Below are positions 45,431 to 56,691 of a stretch of DNA of 64,000 bases, piece after piece; position 1 is the stretch's first letter, and every line of letters begins with the position of its first letter. Origin of the DNA: Calvatia gigantea. Lineage: Eukaryota > Basidiomycota > Agaricomycetes > Agaricales > Lycoperdaceae. A model generated the notes under the pieces. The model did no database searches. It was not told the origin of the DNA and saw only the letters and a list, made by a program, of their open reading frames with translations. Location: positions 930,001-994,000 of the forward strand of contig JACAAK010000008.1 of NCBI GenBank assembly GCA_025093985.1, read 5' to 3'. Made by a program: the position numbers and the translations under genes.

Positions 45431-46617
45431 ATGTCTAGCCCCATCAAGAAAACTGCTACAGAGAAATAGGCTGAGCTGGAGGCCATGTGTGAATACAAGT
45501 GGCTTGAGCTGGAAAGGCAGAAGGAGGCGGAGCAGCAGGCTGAACGTGAGCTGCATGAATTGGAGGAGAGTGAGGAGCAAGAGAGGCAAGAATGGGTGGA
45601 ATGAGAAGCATGGAAAAAGAAGGAGCAGAAGGAGTGAGAGGAGTGGGAGAGGAAGGAATGTGAGGAATGAGAGGTGTGGGAGAAGGAGCAATGTGAGGAG
45701 TTGATGTAGGTGAGTAAACATGAAGGAAAACATAAGGCTGCTGATGAAGCAGATAAGAAGATAGTGGCCAAGAAACAACATCAATGGAAGATTATGAGGC
45801 AGTGGGTTGGGAAAGTGCTGCTATTGTTGAAAAGAAAACACATTGATAAAGAGTCAGATTCCAGAGGCAAGCCTGACCTGGACTAGAGAGAATCAGGTGA
45901 GGATGAGCAACTAGCAGTTGACAGAAAGAAGGTCAAGATGGGTGGCCCTAATAAGTGCAAGCGATGTCTCAACAACGGCGATCCTTGTACAATCAGGGAG
46001 TTGACGTCAAGGTAAGTGGCACTTAGCCTCTCAGTGATTGTGCTAATGGCCATTTTAGTTATGAGGTCACCAAGTGCCTTGAATGTTCGCTGTCAAAGAA
46101 GGCCTGTCATCTTCCATCTACTCATCATTGGCTGAACCCTATCACTATCCAAGGACCTCAGATCAGCAATGATCAACTCGTGGCTCTCCTTACTTGCCAA
46201 AATGATATCCTGGAGAGGATTGTGTCCATTATGGAGGATCAGGGGATGAGGACAGATAGGCTGATTGCAATTGGAGAGGAGCAGTTGCTGTGGCTGGAGC
46301 AGGCAAATGAGCTCAGAAGAAATGTTGAGGCTGCAGTCATCAAGAACAACGGGTATCAGCACAGCATTGGACTGATGGTTCAGAATGTGATGGATGCCCA
46401 GGGACTGGCTGATGATGATGACAATGATGAGGATGACAATGAGGAGGTGGGCCCATCAGGCAAAATCCAGGAGGAAATGGAGGTAGTAATGGAGATGGGG
46501 GAAGACAATGGAAATAAGAGTGAAGAGGAAAAGGAGGAAGAAGTGGACAAGGAGAAAGTAGCAGAGGTAGAGGGAGAAGTGAGGGAAGCAGCTGAGTCGG
46601 GTGAAGCTGCCCAGTGA
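45431..46617 (+). pseudogene. Antisense spliced gene: coiled-coil protein with Zn2Cys6-like motif and acidic tail
   Basis: Opposite in strand to F pol and located between pol and the 3' LTR. ATG 45431. Exon 1 to 46011 encodes a long Glu/Arg/Lys/Trp-rich coiled coil (WLELERQKEAEQQAERE) with several TAG/TGA stops, then a Lys-rich part and the cysteine block CKRCLNNGDPC. A 47-bp intron (46012-46058: GTAAGT, CTAAT, TTTAG) follows. Exon 2 continues in frame to 46617 with CLECSLSKKAC, a helical region (LERIVSIMED, LWLEQANELRRN) and an Asp/Glu-rich tail. The cysteines fit C-x2-C-x6-C-x13-C-x2-C-x6-C, a GAL4-like spacing with a long linker. Joined exons give 380 codons. A DNA-binding or regulatory role is inferred; the in-frame stops suggest this copy is dead. 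Confidence 0.72.
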
Positions 46618-46736
46618 TCCACAGCCATCTTCTCCTCATATTTTGGACTTTACATAAATTTGATAATTGATAATGAGCAATAAACTGATTTGTCTGTCTG
46701 TAAATGAAGTGTGAAAGAAATTTAAGTAAGGAAAAA

Positions 46737-49700
46737 TCATAGAGTGTTCAAAGGTCCAGGCTTAGAAAGATAAGAGGAATGAATGTCTACAAGAAGTTCA
46801 GCTACATGTGCTAGCTCAGTAGCAGGTAACCAGGAAGACTCTTCTTCAGTGTCTTCATAACCTAACCAGATAACTTTGTACAAAAGCTTGCAAGCTCGAT
46901 GTCGATCAATTTTCAAGTCAACAACGTGAGCAATTTCATACTCCAGTTCACCTTCAACTGCGACAGGCAGGGGAGGTGGCTTAGAGTGGCCATTGAAGGT
47001 GTTGGTTGTGGCAGGTTCTAGCATAGAGACATGGAAAACTGAGTGAATGGCACGAAGTGAGTCAGGGAGTCTGAGAGTGAATAAAACAGAACCAGATTGT
47101 GCTATAATCTTGTAAGGACCAAGATACTTCTCAGAGAGCTTTTTGGATGGCTGAGTTATGCAAAAGAACTTGGCCTTGACAAATACTTTCTGACTGATGG
47201 TGAAGTCAGGTGAAGGAAGTCTGCAGGCATCAGCAGATGTCTGGTAATATCCTTGAACAAGTTTGATCTCAGCCTTTAGCATGCTGTGGAGTTTGTCAAG
47301 GTCAACAACAAATTGTTGGGCCAGCCTAGAAGCTAAATCTCTCTCAGGGTAAACTGTGATGTTCAGGTGATAACCCTTGTTAGCAAAGAATGGAGAAACA
47401 CCAGTTATGGCACTAGGAGCATTGTTGTAAGTGAACTCAGCTAGTGGAAGTATTTTTGCCCAGTTGTCCTGCTGATAATTGCAGTAGACATGAATGTATT
47501 GCTCAAGAGTCTGGTTGGTCTGTTTGGTCTGTCTGTTACCTTCAGGGTGATAACCCGAAGTGAAATGCAGCTTTATGTCCAGTGCTTTTCCAAGTGACTG
47601 GAAGAAGTATAAGACGAACTCAAAGCCATGATTGGACATGATGTGTTTGGGAACACCATGCTTCGAGAATACATGAATGATGAATAGTTGGGCCAACTTG
47701 GCCAATGTGATTGTGTCATGGGTAGGAATGAACAGGGATTGTTTGGTGAGTCTGTCAACAATAACAAGGATAGTATCAAACTCAGAGGAGGTAGGGAGCT
47801 TCTCAATGAAGTCCATAGAGATAGAGTTCCAGGGTCATTCAGGGATGGGGAGTTGCTTGAGAAGTCTGTATGGCCTGTGGCACTGTGGTTTAGATCACAT
47901 ACAAGTGACATATAACTTACAGAAGTCCTTGACAGTCAACTGGATGTCAGGCCAAGTGTAGTCTCTGTGGACAAGTTCGAGAGTCTTGTTCTGACTGAAG
48001 TGACCAGAGAGGATGTGATCATGTTTGTACTGTAAGACTTGAAGTCGTAACTTGTTAGCATCAGGAATGTAGATCCTGTCATCAAGGCAGAAAAACCTAG
48101 CCGAGTCGATGGACCATTGTCCTTCTGGTTTAGCTATGTGAGCGGCTGTGGATGGGTCAAACAGGAGAGCTGAGAGGATATCAGAGTAGAGTTGATCAAG
48201 GTTAATGATCATGGCTGTGTGAAGGGAAGGGGCATATAAGTATATAGCACAGACAGAGGCTGAAAGCTGTTCATGAGTAAAGATGGGTCTGAAGTTGTGA
48301 GGATTGACTGTAGCATAGTTATTATTCCCCCCTTTAGGGTAGACATCCCATCGTCTAGTAAGAGCATTGGGTTTTGTCCCTAGTTGGCCAGGGCAAAAGC
48401 AAATCATGAGGTTGAACTGAGAGAGGAACTTGGACCAGCAGGCTTGGCAGGGGGTGAGGATTTTCATGGTACAGAAGTATTCTAGGTTCTTGTGATCAGT
48501 AACAACATTGATTGCAAGAGGGGCACCTTTGAAGTAGTGCTGCCAAATCCTGAAAGCTTCAAATATAGCCAGGAGTTCCTTGTTATGGGTATCATAATTC
48601 AGCTCAGCTGGACTGAAAGTGCGAGAGTGGAATGCCATGGGGTGAACTTCACCATCCTTGGTAATGATAAAGAGAATGACTGCTAGCACATAGTCAGATG
48701 CATCAGTCTCGACAATGATCTGAGTGTTGGGTATCCAGTGAGTGAGGACAGGTACTGAGATAAAGGCATCCTTCAATGATCTGAAAGCTTCTTGACAGTC
48801 ATTGCTGAACTTCCACACTATGCTCTTTCAGGTGAGATGGGTCAGTGGGACAACAGAGCTGAAAGTGGGTGACACGCTCAGTCAAATATCAGAGTAGTTG
48901 TAGATGAAGCGACAGTAGAAGTTGGCAAAGCCAAGGAAGGACTATATATCCTTGACCTTCTTCAGTTCGGGCGAGTCCTGGATGATCTTGACCTTTTCCT
49001 CAGACATTCTGAGACCTTCAGGAGAGAGGACGTATCCAAGGTATTCAATGGTATTAGATTCAAACTCACACTTATCCACATGGGCGTAAAGGCCATGTTT
49101 GTGGAGCTGCTTTAATACATCCTTAACCTGCTTGTGGTGGTTGCTGAGGTTGTCAGAGTAGATGAGGATATCGTCAAGATAGACTGTAACACAAATATCT
49201 AGGAGATCCTTGAAGATGTCATTCATGAACTGCTGGAAAGCAGCAAGTACATTAGTGAGGCCAAAGGGCATGACAAGCCATTTGAATGAGCCATAGCAGG
49301 TTTGAAAGGCCGTCTTCCATTCATCACCAGCTGCAATGCAAACAAGGTGGTAAGCATGGCGGAAGTTGATCTTGGTATAAATGCAGGCTTTGCATGGAGA
49401 GTTGAGTAGGTCAGATATGAGCGGAAGAGGATAGCAGTCCTTCTTTGTGATATGGTTGAGACCTCGGAAGTTGACACAAAGTCAGAGGGAGCCATCCTTC
49501 TTCTTGACAAAAAGGACTGGAGCTCCATGAGAGGAGTTAGAAGGGTGGATGAAGCCAATGGCAAGGTTTTCCTCAATGAATTCATGGAGGGCCTCCAGTT
49601 CAGTCTGGGACAGAGAGTAGATGGTACCAATGGGAGGTTGGCCACCTTCTTCTAGATTGATTTGGAGGTCATAGAGTCTATGTTCAGCAAGTATGTTGGC

Positions 49701-50315
49701 CTTTGCTTTACTGAAAACATCGGCAAACTCATGATATGCTTCAGAAATGTTAGACCAATCATCAGGTTCCTCATTGATGGTGGCCAAAGTGGCTGACATC
49801 GACGGGTCATTGAGGTTAAGGCTAAATTGAACTGAACCAGGAATGTGCGTGGTGCACAGGAATGCAACAGCGTTCACCAGGGAGATATGGGGATGTGTGG
49901 AGCCAGAGGGCGGAGAGGACTGTGGATCTATAGGAGCAGGTGTGGCTGAAATGGGTGCCAAAGAGTGTGTGAGAGGCAGTCGCAACACATGGAGGAATGA
50001 CAGGATTTTCAAGCTGTGGTGGTTGGAAAGTAATACTGCCCAAGGCCCAGTCAATCAACAGATTGTAGTGGGTGAGCCAGTTGTATCCCAGAACCACGGA
50101 GCAAGAAGAGTCAAGTCTAGTAATGAAGAAGTCTAGAGTCATAGATTCACCACAGCCAAAGGTGACAGGGATTTTCACAAGTTCAGTAATAAAAGCACTA
50201 GAAGAACTGTCAAAAAGATGGAGCTCAACAGGAGGAATGGGCGAGGTCAGGAGGTCATGAGAGTAGATAAAGTCAATATCCACAAAGCAGTGTGTAGAGC
50301 CACTATCAATGAGAG
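46737..50315 (-). pseudogene. pol of element F (protease-RT-RNase H-integrase-chromodomain)
   Basis: Protease: [18 protein letters not shown] from 50315, then [19 protein letters not shown] at about 49900-48940: EFIEENLAIGFIHPSNS, PVLFVKKKDGSL, MPFGLTNVLAAFQQFMND and catalytic VYLDDILIYSDN intact. RNase H at 48818-47895 (ETDASDYVLAVILF, NKELLAIFEAFRIWQHY). Integrase at 47990-47000: zinc end GHFSQNKTLELVH, core SMDFIEKLP. The second catalytic block has decayed from the usual SDRG to SNHG, losing the Asp. The chromodomain at the C-terminus (YKVIWLGYEDTEEESSW) ends at 46737. A 359-codon stretch (47816-46737) is fully open. Confidence 0.9.
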
Positions 50316-50860
50316 TATTATAGTGAGATCAACTTATTACTAAGCTGACCTAATATCTATCATGCAGATGATATCAAAGGGGACTCCTTCTTGAAGGCTC
50401 AAAGAATAGACAAAGTAATACAACTACTTTGGATATTCTTAAGTCTTATGATCAAAGGTCTATCCTCAGAGTATAACTCCTTAATGTCTTATTAAGTACA
50501 CTTAATAGTTTAGAAGCAACATCTCAAGAGTAGAGAGTAAGAGTATGTTAAGAGTTATAGATTGAGTCTCCACCTAACCAAGTAGAAATGATACCATCTA
50601 CTGGTCAAGTTGAAGGGTTTATATACTACAGTGGTGTACTACTGTATTGTACTGTATTCATATGTTATGTGTCTATATATGGTATTTGAAAAGTGGTATG
50701 ACTTCAAAGTAGTACAACTTTGAATTATGACATAAGCTGTGCTATTTATGTATATTAAGTTCTAGGTAAGTCTGGCTACATTCTAGGTCTGTCTAGATAC
50801 ATGGTAGTCTTCAAGGCATTAGAACCTGTATTATCTAAGTAAATATGCAAGTTCATAACA
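50316..50860 (-). repeat. 3' LTR of element G (545 bp)
   Basis: Plus-strand reads TATTATAGTGAG (first G mutated to A) to GTTCATAACA. It aligns along its length with 59220-59757 and 62032-62578. Confidence 0.88.
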
Positions 50861-51121
50861 TTATCCTTTTTTATCATAGATGTCTCATCTATTTTTCTTT
50901 TTAAGAGATTTTTAAAGTTTTTATGTTTTATTTTATAAGTTTTTGAGTGTAACATTTTTATTATTATTTTTGTAAAGAAATTTTCTAAGTTCAAAAAGAA
51001 ATTTCAAAACAAGTAAAGAAATTTTTCTTTTTTTTAAATACAAGTACAAATAAAGGTTTTCATAATTTGCTACTATAGCGAAGTAGTGAAGTAATATAAA
51101 AATTTATCTACAAGTGAATAT
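50861..51121 (-). other. AT-rich 3' untranslated part of G with polypurine tract
   Basis: Very AT-rich with long T-runs on the plus strand. Next to the LTR the minus strand reads GATAAAAAAGGATAA, a plausible polypurine tract. No coding signal. Confidence 0.5.
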
Positions 51122-52045
51122 TCAGATCATATATCCTACTGGTTCATATATGATGTTGGCAATTGCATCATTGTCGAAATCAAATTCAGCATCCTCTGGA
51201 TAATAGCTACCCTATTGGGGTTGATATCCATTGATGATATAAGTCAGGAGGTTTGAGAAAACTGCTCAAGGACTTGAGGGTCGACATAGTTGTTTGAGGT
51301 TTCTGATGTCGTTGGATTTGTCAGAACATTTAGGAGTGAATTTTGGGGTATACTTTGGCCTGGTAGCAGTGATGATTGTCGGAATAGAAGTGGAGGAGGG
51401 GGTGTTGGTCTTGGTGTTCTGAGTTGGATCAGAACAGGTGGTGTTGTTGGCACGTCGATTGGAGGTGTTGGCATAGGAAGGTAGATTGGTGAGGGCCTTG
51501 GGGCCACAGGAGAGGAAGGTGGTAACTCTGATGAGAGGTGTACTGGTGTGGTGAAACTCCTCCTCATATTGGAGTTCATAAAGGACATCTGCAGGGAGAT
51601 CCTTGTGGTCAACTCCCAGATAAGGATTTTGGACACAAAATTTTGCAAAGTGCCTGGGGCCTTTTGTTCTGCAGTGAATGCAGTAATACTTTTGGCATTA
51701 TGTCTTGAAATGGCCCATTCCAAGACATATCTCACAGTGTAAGTCTCGATGTTGAGTCAGGAGAGGTTGTCAGGGGGAAGTTGCAGCAATGAAGAGGGAG
51801 ATTATGGCTAGGTGCACGAGCATGTTGGCATCCATCTGACATTGTTCTTGACCAAAGGGATTGGATTGGAAAGAGCAGATAGGAGTGGAGATCATGAAAA
51901 TGATCAGACAATGGAACGATGGATAATTCTGTTCCAAAGGCTCAAAATGATACAAAAAGGGTCTGGAAAGGTGCCAAGAGCAATTACTGAATGTTCAGAA
52001 GGCGGTGTTTACAATAGTGTGGCGATTTGGTGTTGAGATGAGAGA
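51122..52045 (-). pseudogene. 3' ORF of G with two zinc knuckles
   Basis: A reading frame ending at TGA (complement of 51122-51124), after the chromodomain and before the 3' LTR. At about 51755-51650 it encodes two cysteine-histidine motifs in a row: CEICLGMGHFKT-stop-C (CX2CX4HX4C) and CIHCRTKGPRHFAKFC (CX2CX6HX4C). A Thr/Pro-rich stretch follows, then an acidic end (YPEDAEFDFDNDAIANIIYEP). Upstream the same frame stays readable to about 52045 with occasional TGA/TAA that fit CGA or CAA decay; I could not fix the start. The G gag has its own knuckle, so this is an additional nucleic-acid-binding-type protein. Another frame here gives a longer Pro-rich ORF, which I take as a shadow. Confidence 0.55.
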
Positions 52046-52426
52046 GAAAAGAGAGAAAGCAAGAAATTGATTAGAGAAATAATGAGAGATAGAGACTTTG
52101 AGGCGAAACTTGGCTAATTCGTAGCTACCTGACTACAACAAAGTATACAGGTTTTTATAGAGGAGAATGGTGGGCTGTGTACCCAAATTACAAAGAGTAG
52201 AATGTAAATTTTAGAGAGAGAACAAAGAAAAACATACTAGCAGGGATGAAGACAGGCCAGAAGCTCATTCTATGAGGTTCTAAATTATGAGGAATGTAGA
52301 AAAAGTATAATAAGTGAATAGAAAAGTGGTCCATAAGTTTTTTAGAGTCGGAAATGAGAAGTATAGGCAGGCAAGGTAGAGTTTAGAGGTTGGAGCTTCT
52401 ATGGTCGGGACTTCTGAATTAGGAAA
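52046..52426 (-). other. Stretch between the two 3' ORFs of G
   Basis: No convincing coding signal on either strand. It may be an intergenic leader for the zinc-knuckle ORF or an intron; sequence alone does not decide. Confidence 0.35.
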
Positions 52427-53239
52427 TCATGTATGATCCAGACTTCTAGATGGCTCGGAAATGGGATTTTCAGGGTCGGTGTCTTGGTCATTGTTCTTGG
52501 AAGTAAAAGGTGTCATCAGTGAAGTGGAGTAGTGGGAGGAGGACATGTACATGACACTTTTCAGTGTCAGGTACTGTCTGATCTCCACAGTAAGCTGTTG
52601 ATTAGCTTGTGCAGTTGGTAGAGTTGAAATACTCCTGTTTGCAGGAGCCACATTTGGAGATTGGAGTAGTCAATGAGGAGTGATGGGAGTTGGTGGTGGG
52701 AAAGGTTGTCAGGAGCTTCCAGGATTTGTCACAGGTCAGTCTGCAACTTGTTGACTGAGGACTGGAGTTGGTTCCTCAGTGGGTTGTGTAAGGGCCTTGA
52801 GTGTTCACTTGATAGCCCTAAGATGGGGGCCTATGATAAGATAGTGAGAGAGATTGATGATGTGGAGGTTGGCACTCTGGAGTGCCTTGTCATAATTGTG
52901 TTTTGCAGCTCTTGCTTCATCAAAAGCAAGCCCAACCTCTTGGACTCGGTGAGCGAGTCTAGTATCCCTGCCGTAAGAGGACACAAAGTTGGCAGTTGCT
53001 CATTCAGATGAAAGAGCAGATTGAAGGGCAGCATCCTGGAGTGTAGATGTTGCAGTTTGACTCGATTGAGTCTTAGAGTCTGAACCAGGGGTTTGTACTC
53101 TCAATGGTGATGTTGATAATATGACTGGAGAAGATGGGGGTGTAGGAGTTTTGGGGACAGGGCTTTCATGAGAAGAGGAGGAAGAAGAGTTGTCAGAGGT
53201 GAGAGTAGGAGTGGTAGGCTTTAGGAAAACCCTAGACAT
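52427..53239 (-). pseudogene. Second 3' ORF of G, Ser/Thr/Pro-rich then helical, unknown function
   Basis: ATG at 53239 (MSRVFLKPTTPTL), overlapping the region just after the chromodomain but in a different frame. The first 70 residues are Ser/Thr/Pro-rich. A helical part follows (STLQDAALQSALSSE, VQEVGLAFDEARAAKHNYDKAL, NLHIINLSHYLIIGPHL), then a Gln/Thr-rich tail to about 52427. Several stops interrupt it. Its position after pol parallels ORF3 of A-E, but I see no sequence similarity to it. Confidence 0.5.
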
Positions 53240-53256
53240 TTGGGTTGTTGGATTTT

Positions 53257-56200
53257 CTACGTCAAGTCATGGTCTCTTTTATACTCTTCAAGTTCCTCTT
53301 TTGCATTTTCTAAGTTTACTTCTGGTTCCCATGAATCTTCAGTTGGTCCATAGCCTTTCCATTGAATGAGGTATTCTCATTCAACTCCTGTACACTTCTT
53401 TCGGAATCTATGTTTCAGAATTCCTTCTATCTGGTATTGTTCTTTGCCTTCTATTAGGTCTGGTAGTGGGTTTTCATTATGTTTTCCATAAATGTTGTTC
53501 TCTATCATCGGTGTTAGAAGAGAAGCATGGAACCTATTGTGTATCTTCCACTTCTTTGGTAGTTTTAGTTCATAAGTTGTAGTGGAGGTTTTACAGATGA
53601 TTTCAAAAGGTCCTTCTCTTCTTTGACTAAGTTTCTTTGATAGATAGGGTAGTGGTAAGTTCCGATTGTCTAACCACACTTTATCTCCGACTTTGAATAG
53701 CTTCTATGGTCTAAAGTTCTTTTGTGCCATCTTTTGTCTTGTTAGTTTATGTACTTCTAAAGCCGCTTCTCGGATCTTTTGTAAATAAAGGGTTGTTTTG
53801 TTAATCAAGGGTATGGATGTATTCTCTTGATCTTCTAGTGTTGTAAAAGCTATTGGATTTGTTCTATATAGAAGTTCATATGGAGAATGTGTTCTTCCAC
53901 TATGAGGTTTTGTATTGTGTATGAATTCTATCATTGGTAAAGCTCTTGTCCAAGAGTTTGGGTTCTTTGATGTATATGCTGCTAGATAGAATTCTATTTC
54001 TTGATTGTATCTTTCAGTTGTTCCATCTGTTTGAGGATGATATGCTGTTGAAAATGCTGGTTTAATATTCAGCTTTTCATAGAGTTTTTGCATTGATTTC
54101 ACTGCAAATCTTGGATCTCTATCTGATATTATCTTTGTTGGGGTTCCAAATTTTGAAAATATTTTCTCAAACAGTATGTCTGCTACTCCATGTGCTGTAA
54201 TATTTTTGTTTGTTTTTGTTAGTACTATCCCCTTTGTAAGTCCATGGTCCACTATGGACAGGATAGTATTATATCCATTATCTTCTGGTAAATCGGTGAT
54301 TAAATCCATTGATATTTGTGTAAATGGTTTAATTGATTTTGGTCCAGGTATTGGTTGCATTGGTGGTTTCATTGGATGTCTATTGATTTTGTATTGTTGA
54401 CATATATTGCATCCTTTTATATAGTTTTGAATATATGTATTCATTCCTGGCCAATATATTTCTTTATTGAGGTTCTTAATGGTTATTGATATTCCCGGAT
54501 GTCCTGATGTTTCATGGTCATGTGCATTCCTCAAGATTTTTCTTTTTATTTCTGCATTTTTGGGTATAACTATTTTATTTTGAAATAGGTATAATCCATT
54601 TTCTTCTTTATATTTTGATTTTTCCAAAATCTGCAATTCATTTCTTTTAATTTCATTTTTTATTTCTTCAGTGATGAAATTTATGAAATGTTCCTTTGGA
54701 ATTGCGACGATATTTTTGTTATCTTTCTCGTCAATTTTGTAGTCTGGTCTTCTGCTTAATACATCTGCTAATATATTCTTTTGTCCTGGTAGATGTTTTA
54801 TTTGATAGTTGAATCGTGTCATGTATAATGTCCATCTTGCTTGTCTTCAATTTAGATTTTGTGGAGCTTTCCATCTTGTTAGGTTTTTATGATCAGACCA
54901 TATAATAAATGGATGTGGGGTTCCTTCTAAATAGTGTCTCCATTCTTTTAATGCTCTAATTATAGCAAGGAATTCTCTATTGGAGGTATAATAATTCTGT
55001 TCTGCTGGGTACAGGGTTCAGGAATAGTATGCTATGGGATGTTTATCTCCATTGGTATCTCTTTGTAAAAGTACTGCTCCTATAACATTTAGAGATACAT
55101 CACATTCTATTTCAAATGGTTTATTTTCATTGATCATTTGAAGTATTGGTGCCATTAAAAAGGCTTGTTTAAGTTTTTCAAATGATTTCTGTGCTTCTGA
55201 TGTCCATAAGAAATTTGTTGTTTTTCTTAATAATGCATTCAATGGTGTTGCTATTTCTGAATAATTCTTAATGAATTTTCTGTAGAAATTGCAAAATCCT
55301 GTAAATTGTCAAATGTATCTTGCTGTTGTTGGTATTGGCCAATTCTTTATTCCATCCAATTTTATTGGATCCATTTTTATTTCATCTGGTTTTATTATTA
55401 CTCCTAGATATTCAAGTTCTTGTTTCGAATTCACATTTTTCTGTTTTTAGGAATAAATTATGATCTTGTAATCTTTTGAGAACTTCTTTAGTTAAGAAGT
55501 CTAGATCTTTTATGTCTTTTGCATGGATGAGAATGTCATCTATGTATACAATTACTCCTCCTTTATCTATTAAATCTCTAAATATTGAATCCATCATGCT
55601 TTGAAAAGTTGCTGGAGAATTGGTCATACCAAAGAACATAACAGTTGGTTCGAATAATCCTTCAGTTGTTCTGAAGGCTGCTTTCCATTCATCACCTTCA
55701 TGAATTCTTATGTTATTATATCCTAATCATAGGTCTAATTTTGTAAAATATTTCGAATTTTTAAGTTTATCCATGATTCTTGAAATATTTGGAATAGAAT
55801 GTGCATTTTTCTTCATGTGTTTGTTTAAATAAACATAATATTGGCATGGTCTTAAATCCATTCCTTTCTTTGATACAAAGAAAAAGGATGATGCCATAGG
55901 TGATTGCGATTCTCAAATATATCCTTTTCTAAGGTTGTCTTTAATGAATTTCTTCATTTCTTTCTTTTCTCTTGGTGTTAAGTGATATATTCCATGCATT
56001 TTTGGTTCAAATGTGTCAAGTAATTCTATTTTATGATCCCATTTTCGTCTAGGCAGCATTTTCTCAGATTTTTCTTTATTAAATACTCGTAAATATCTGT
56101 GAAATTTTCTTGGGACTGCTTTTAATGGGTCTGATTCTTGTTTGGCTTTCTTTGATTCATTGAAGAGTTTTTGTGATGTACTTTCTTTTGTATTGATTTC

Positions 56201-56691
56201 TTCTTCACTGTGTAGAAAGTATTCATCTTCTTCAATTGTATTAATGCTTTCGTCTAATAGCATTGTTTCCATGGAAAGAATTTGTTCTTCTTCTCTCCAT
56301 TTTAAAGTTGCTTTTTCCCAGTTTATGTCCAGATTATATTTTTGTAACCATGTTATTCCTAAGAATAATAGTTTGCTTAAAACTATTATTTTGGGTTTTA
56401 TTTCCATTATTTTGTCATTTATTTTAATTTTGACTTTTGTATATTCAATGCATTTTTCTGTTGAATTTCTCATTCCATCTGCATTTGTTATTTTAACTAG
56501 TGTTTTTAGTTTGAATCTTGGTAATTTCAATTTATCAATGAATTTTGTATCAATATAGATTCTGCTTGCTCCTGAATCTATTAATGTATTGATTTCTAAT
56601 TTGCTTTGATTCATATAAATTGTTGTCAGTGCTAATAAGCATTTTGTTTTGGATTTATGAAGATCTATTTCATTTAGATCTTCTTTTATAT
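53257..56691 (-). pseudogene. pol of element G (protease-RT-RNase H-integrase-chromodomain)
   Basis: The protease starts near 56614 with NTLIDSGASRIYIDTKF and FLGITWLQKYNLDINW. RT at about 55980-55400: WKAAFRTTEGLFEP, MFFGMTNSPATFQSMM, catalytic VYIDDILIHAK; one frameshift near 55412. RNase H at 55242-54830 (FEIECDVSLNVIGAVLLQ: the catalytic Asp is present). Integrase at 54822-53704 is almost fully open (372 codons): zinc end HDHETSGHPGISITIK and CNICQQYK; core SMDLITDLP, ISDRDPRF, DGTTERYNQEIE. Chromodomain (YLIQWKGYGPTEDSWEP) to TAG at 53257-53259. Pol is in the -1 frame relative to gag. Confidence 0.88.

Larger units (their letters stand above)
44730..50315 (-). mobile_element. Element F: different Ty3/Gypsy lineage, 3' part, with antisense gene
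   Basis: Reading leftward: protease (from 50315), RT, RNase H, integrase and chromodomain (to 46737), an antisense gene, then the 3' LTR (44730-45278). It is more like the classic fungal Tf1/sushi-type Gypsy than A-E. It inserted in C RT; TTTTG at 44725-44729 should be its TSD, but the 5' end is missing because G interrupts the protease at 50315/50316 and the gag side of F does not reappear. Confidence 0.85.

Noticed and set aside
45271..45784. Ser/Cys/His- and Leu-rich ORFs on the minus strand
   Set aside because: They are the reverse complement of the Glu/Arg-rich coiled-coil exon, where such low-complexity shadows always appear.
46340..46639. Leu/Pro-rich minus-strand ORFs around 46340-46639
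   Set aside because: Antisense shadow of the acidic tail of the spliced gene.
51244..51735. Pro/Thr-rich 163-codon minus-strand ORF
   Set aside because: The neighbouring frame has two clean zinc-knuckle motifs and explains the region better; the longer open frame is probably a shadow of it.
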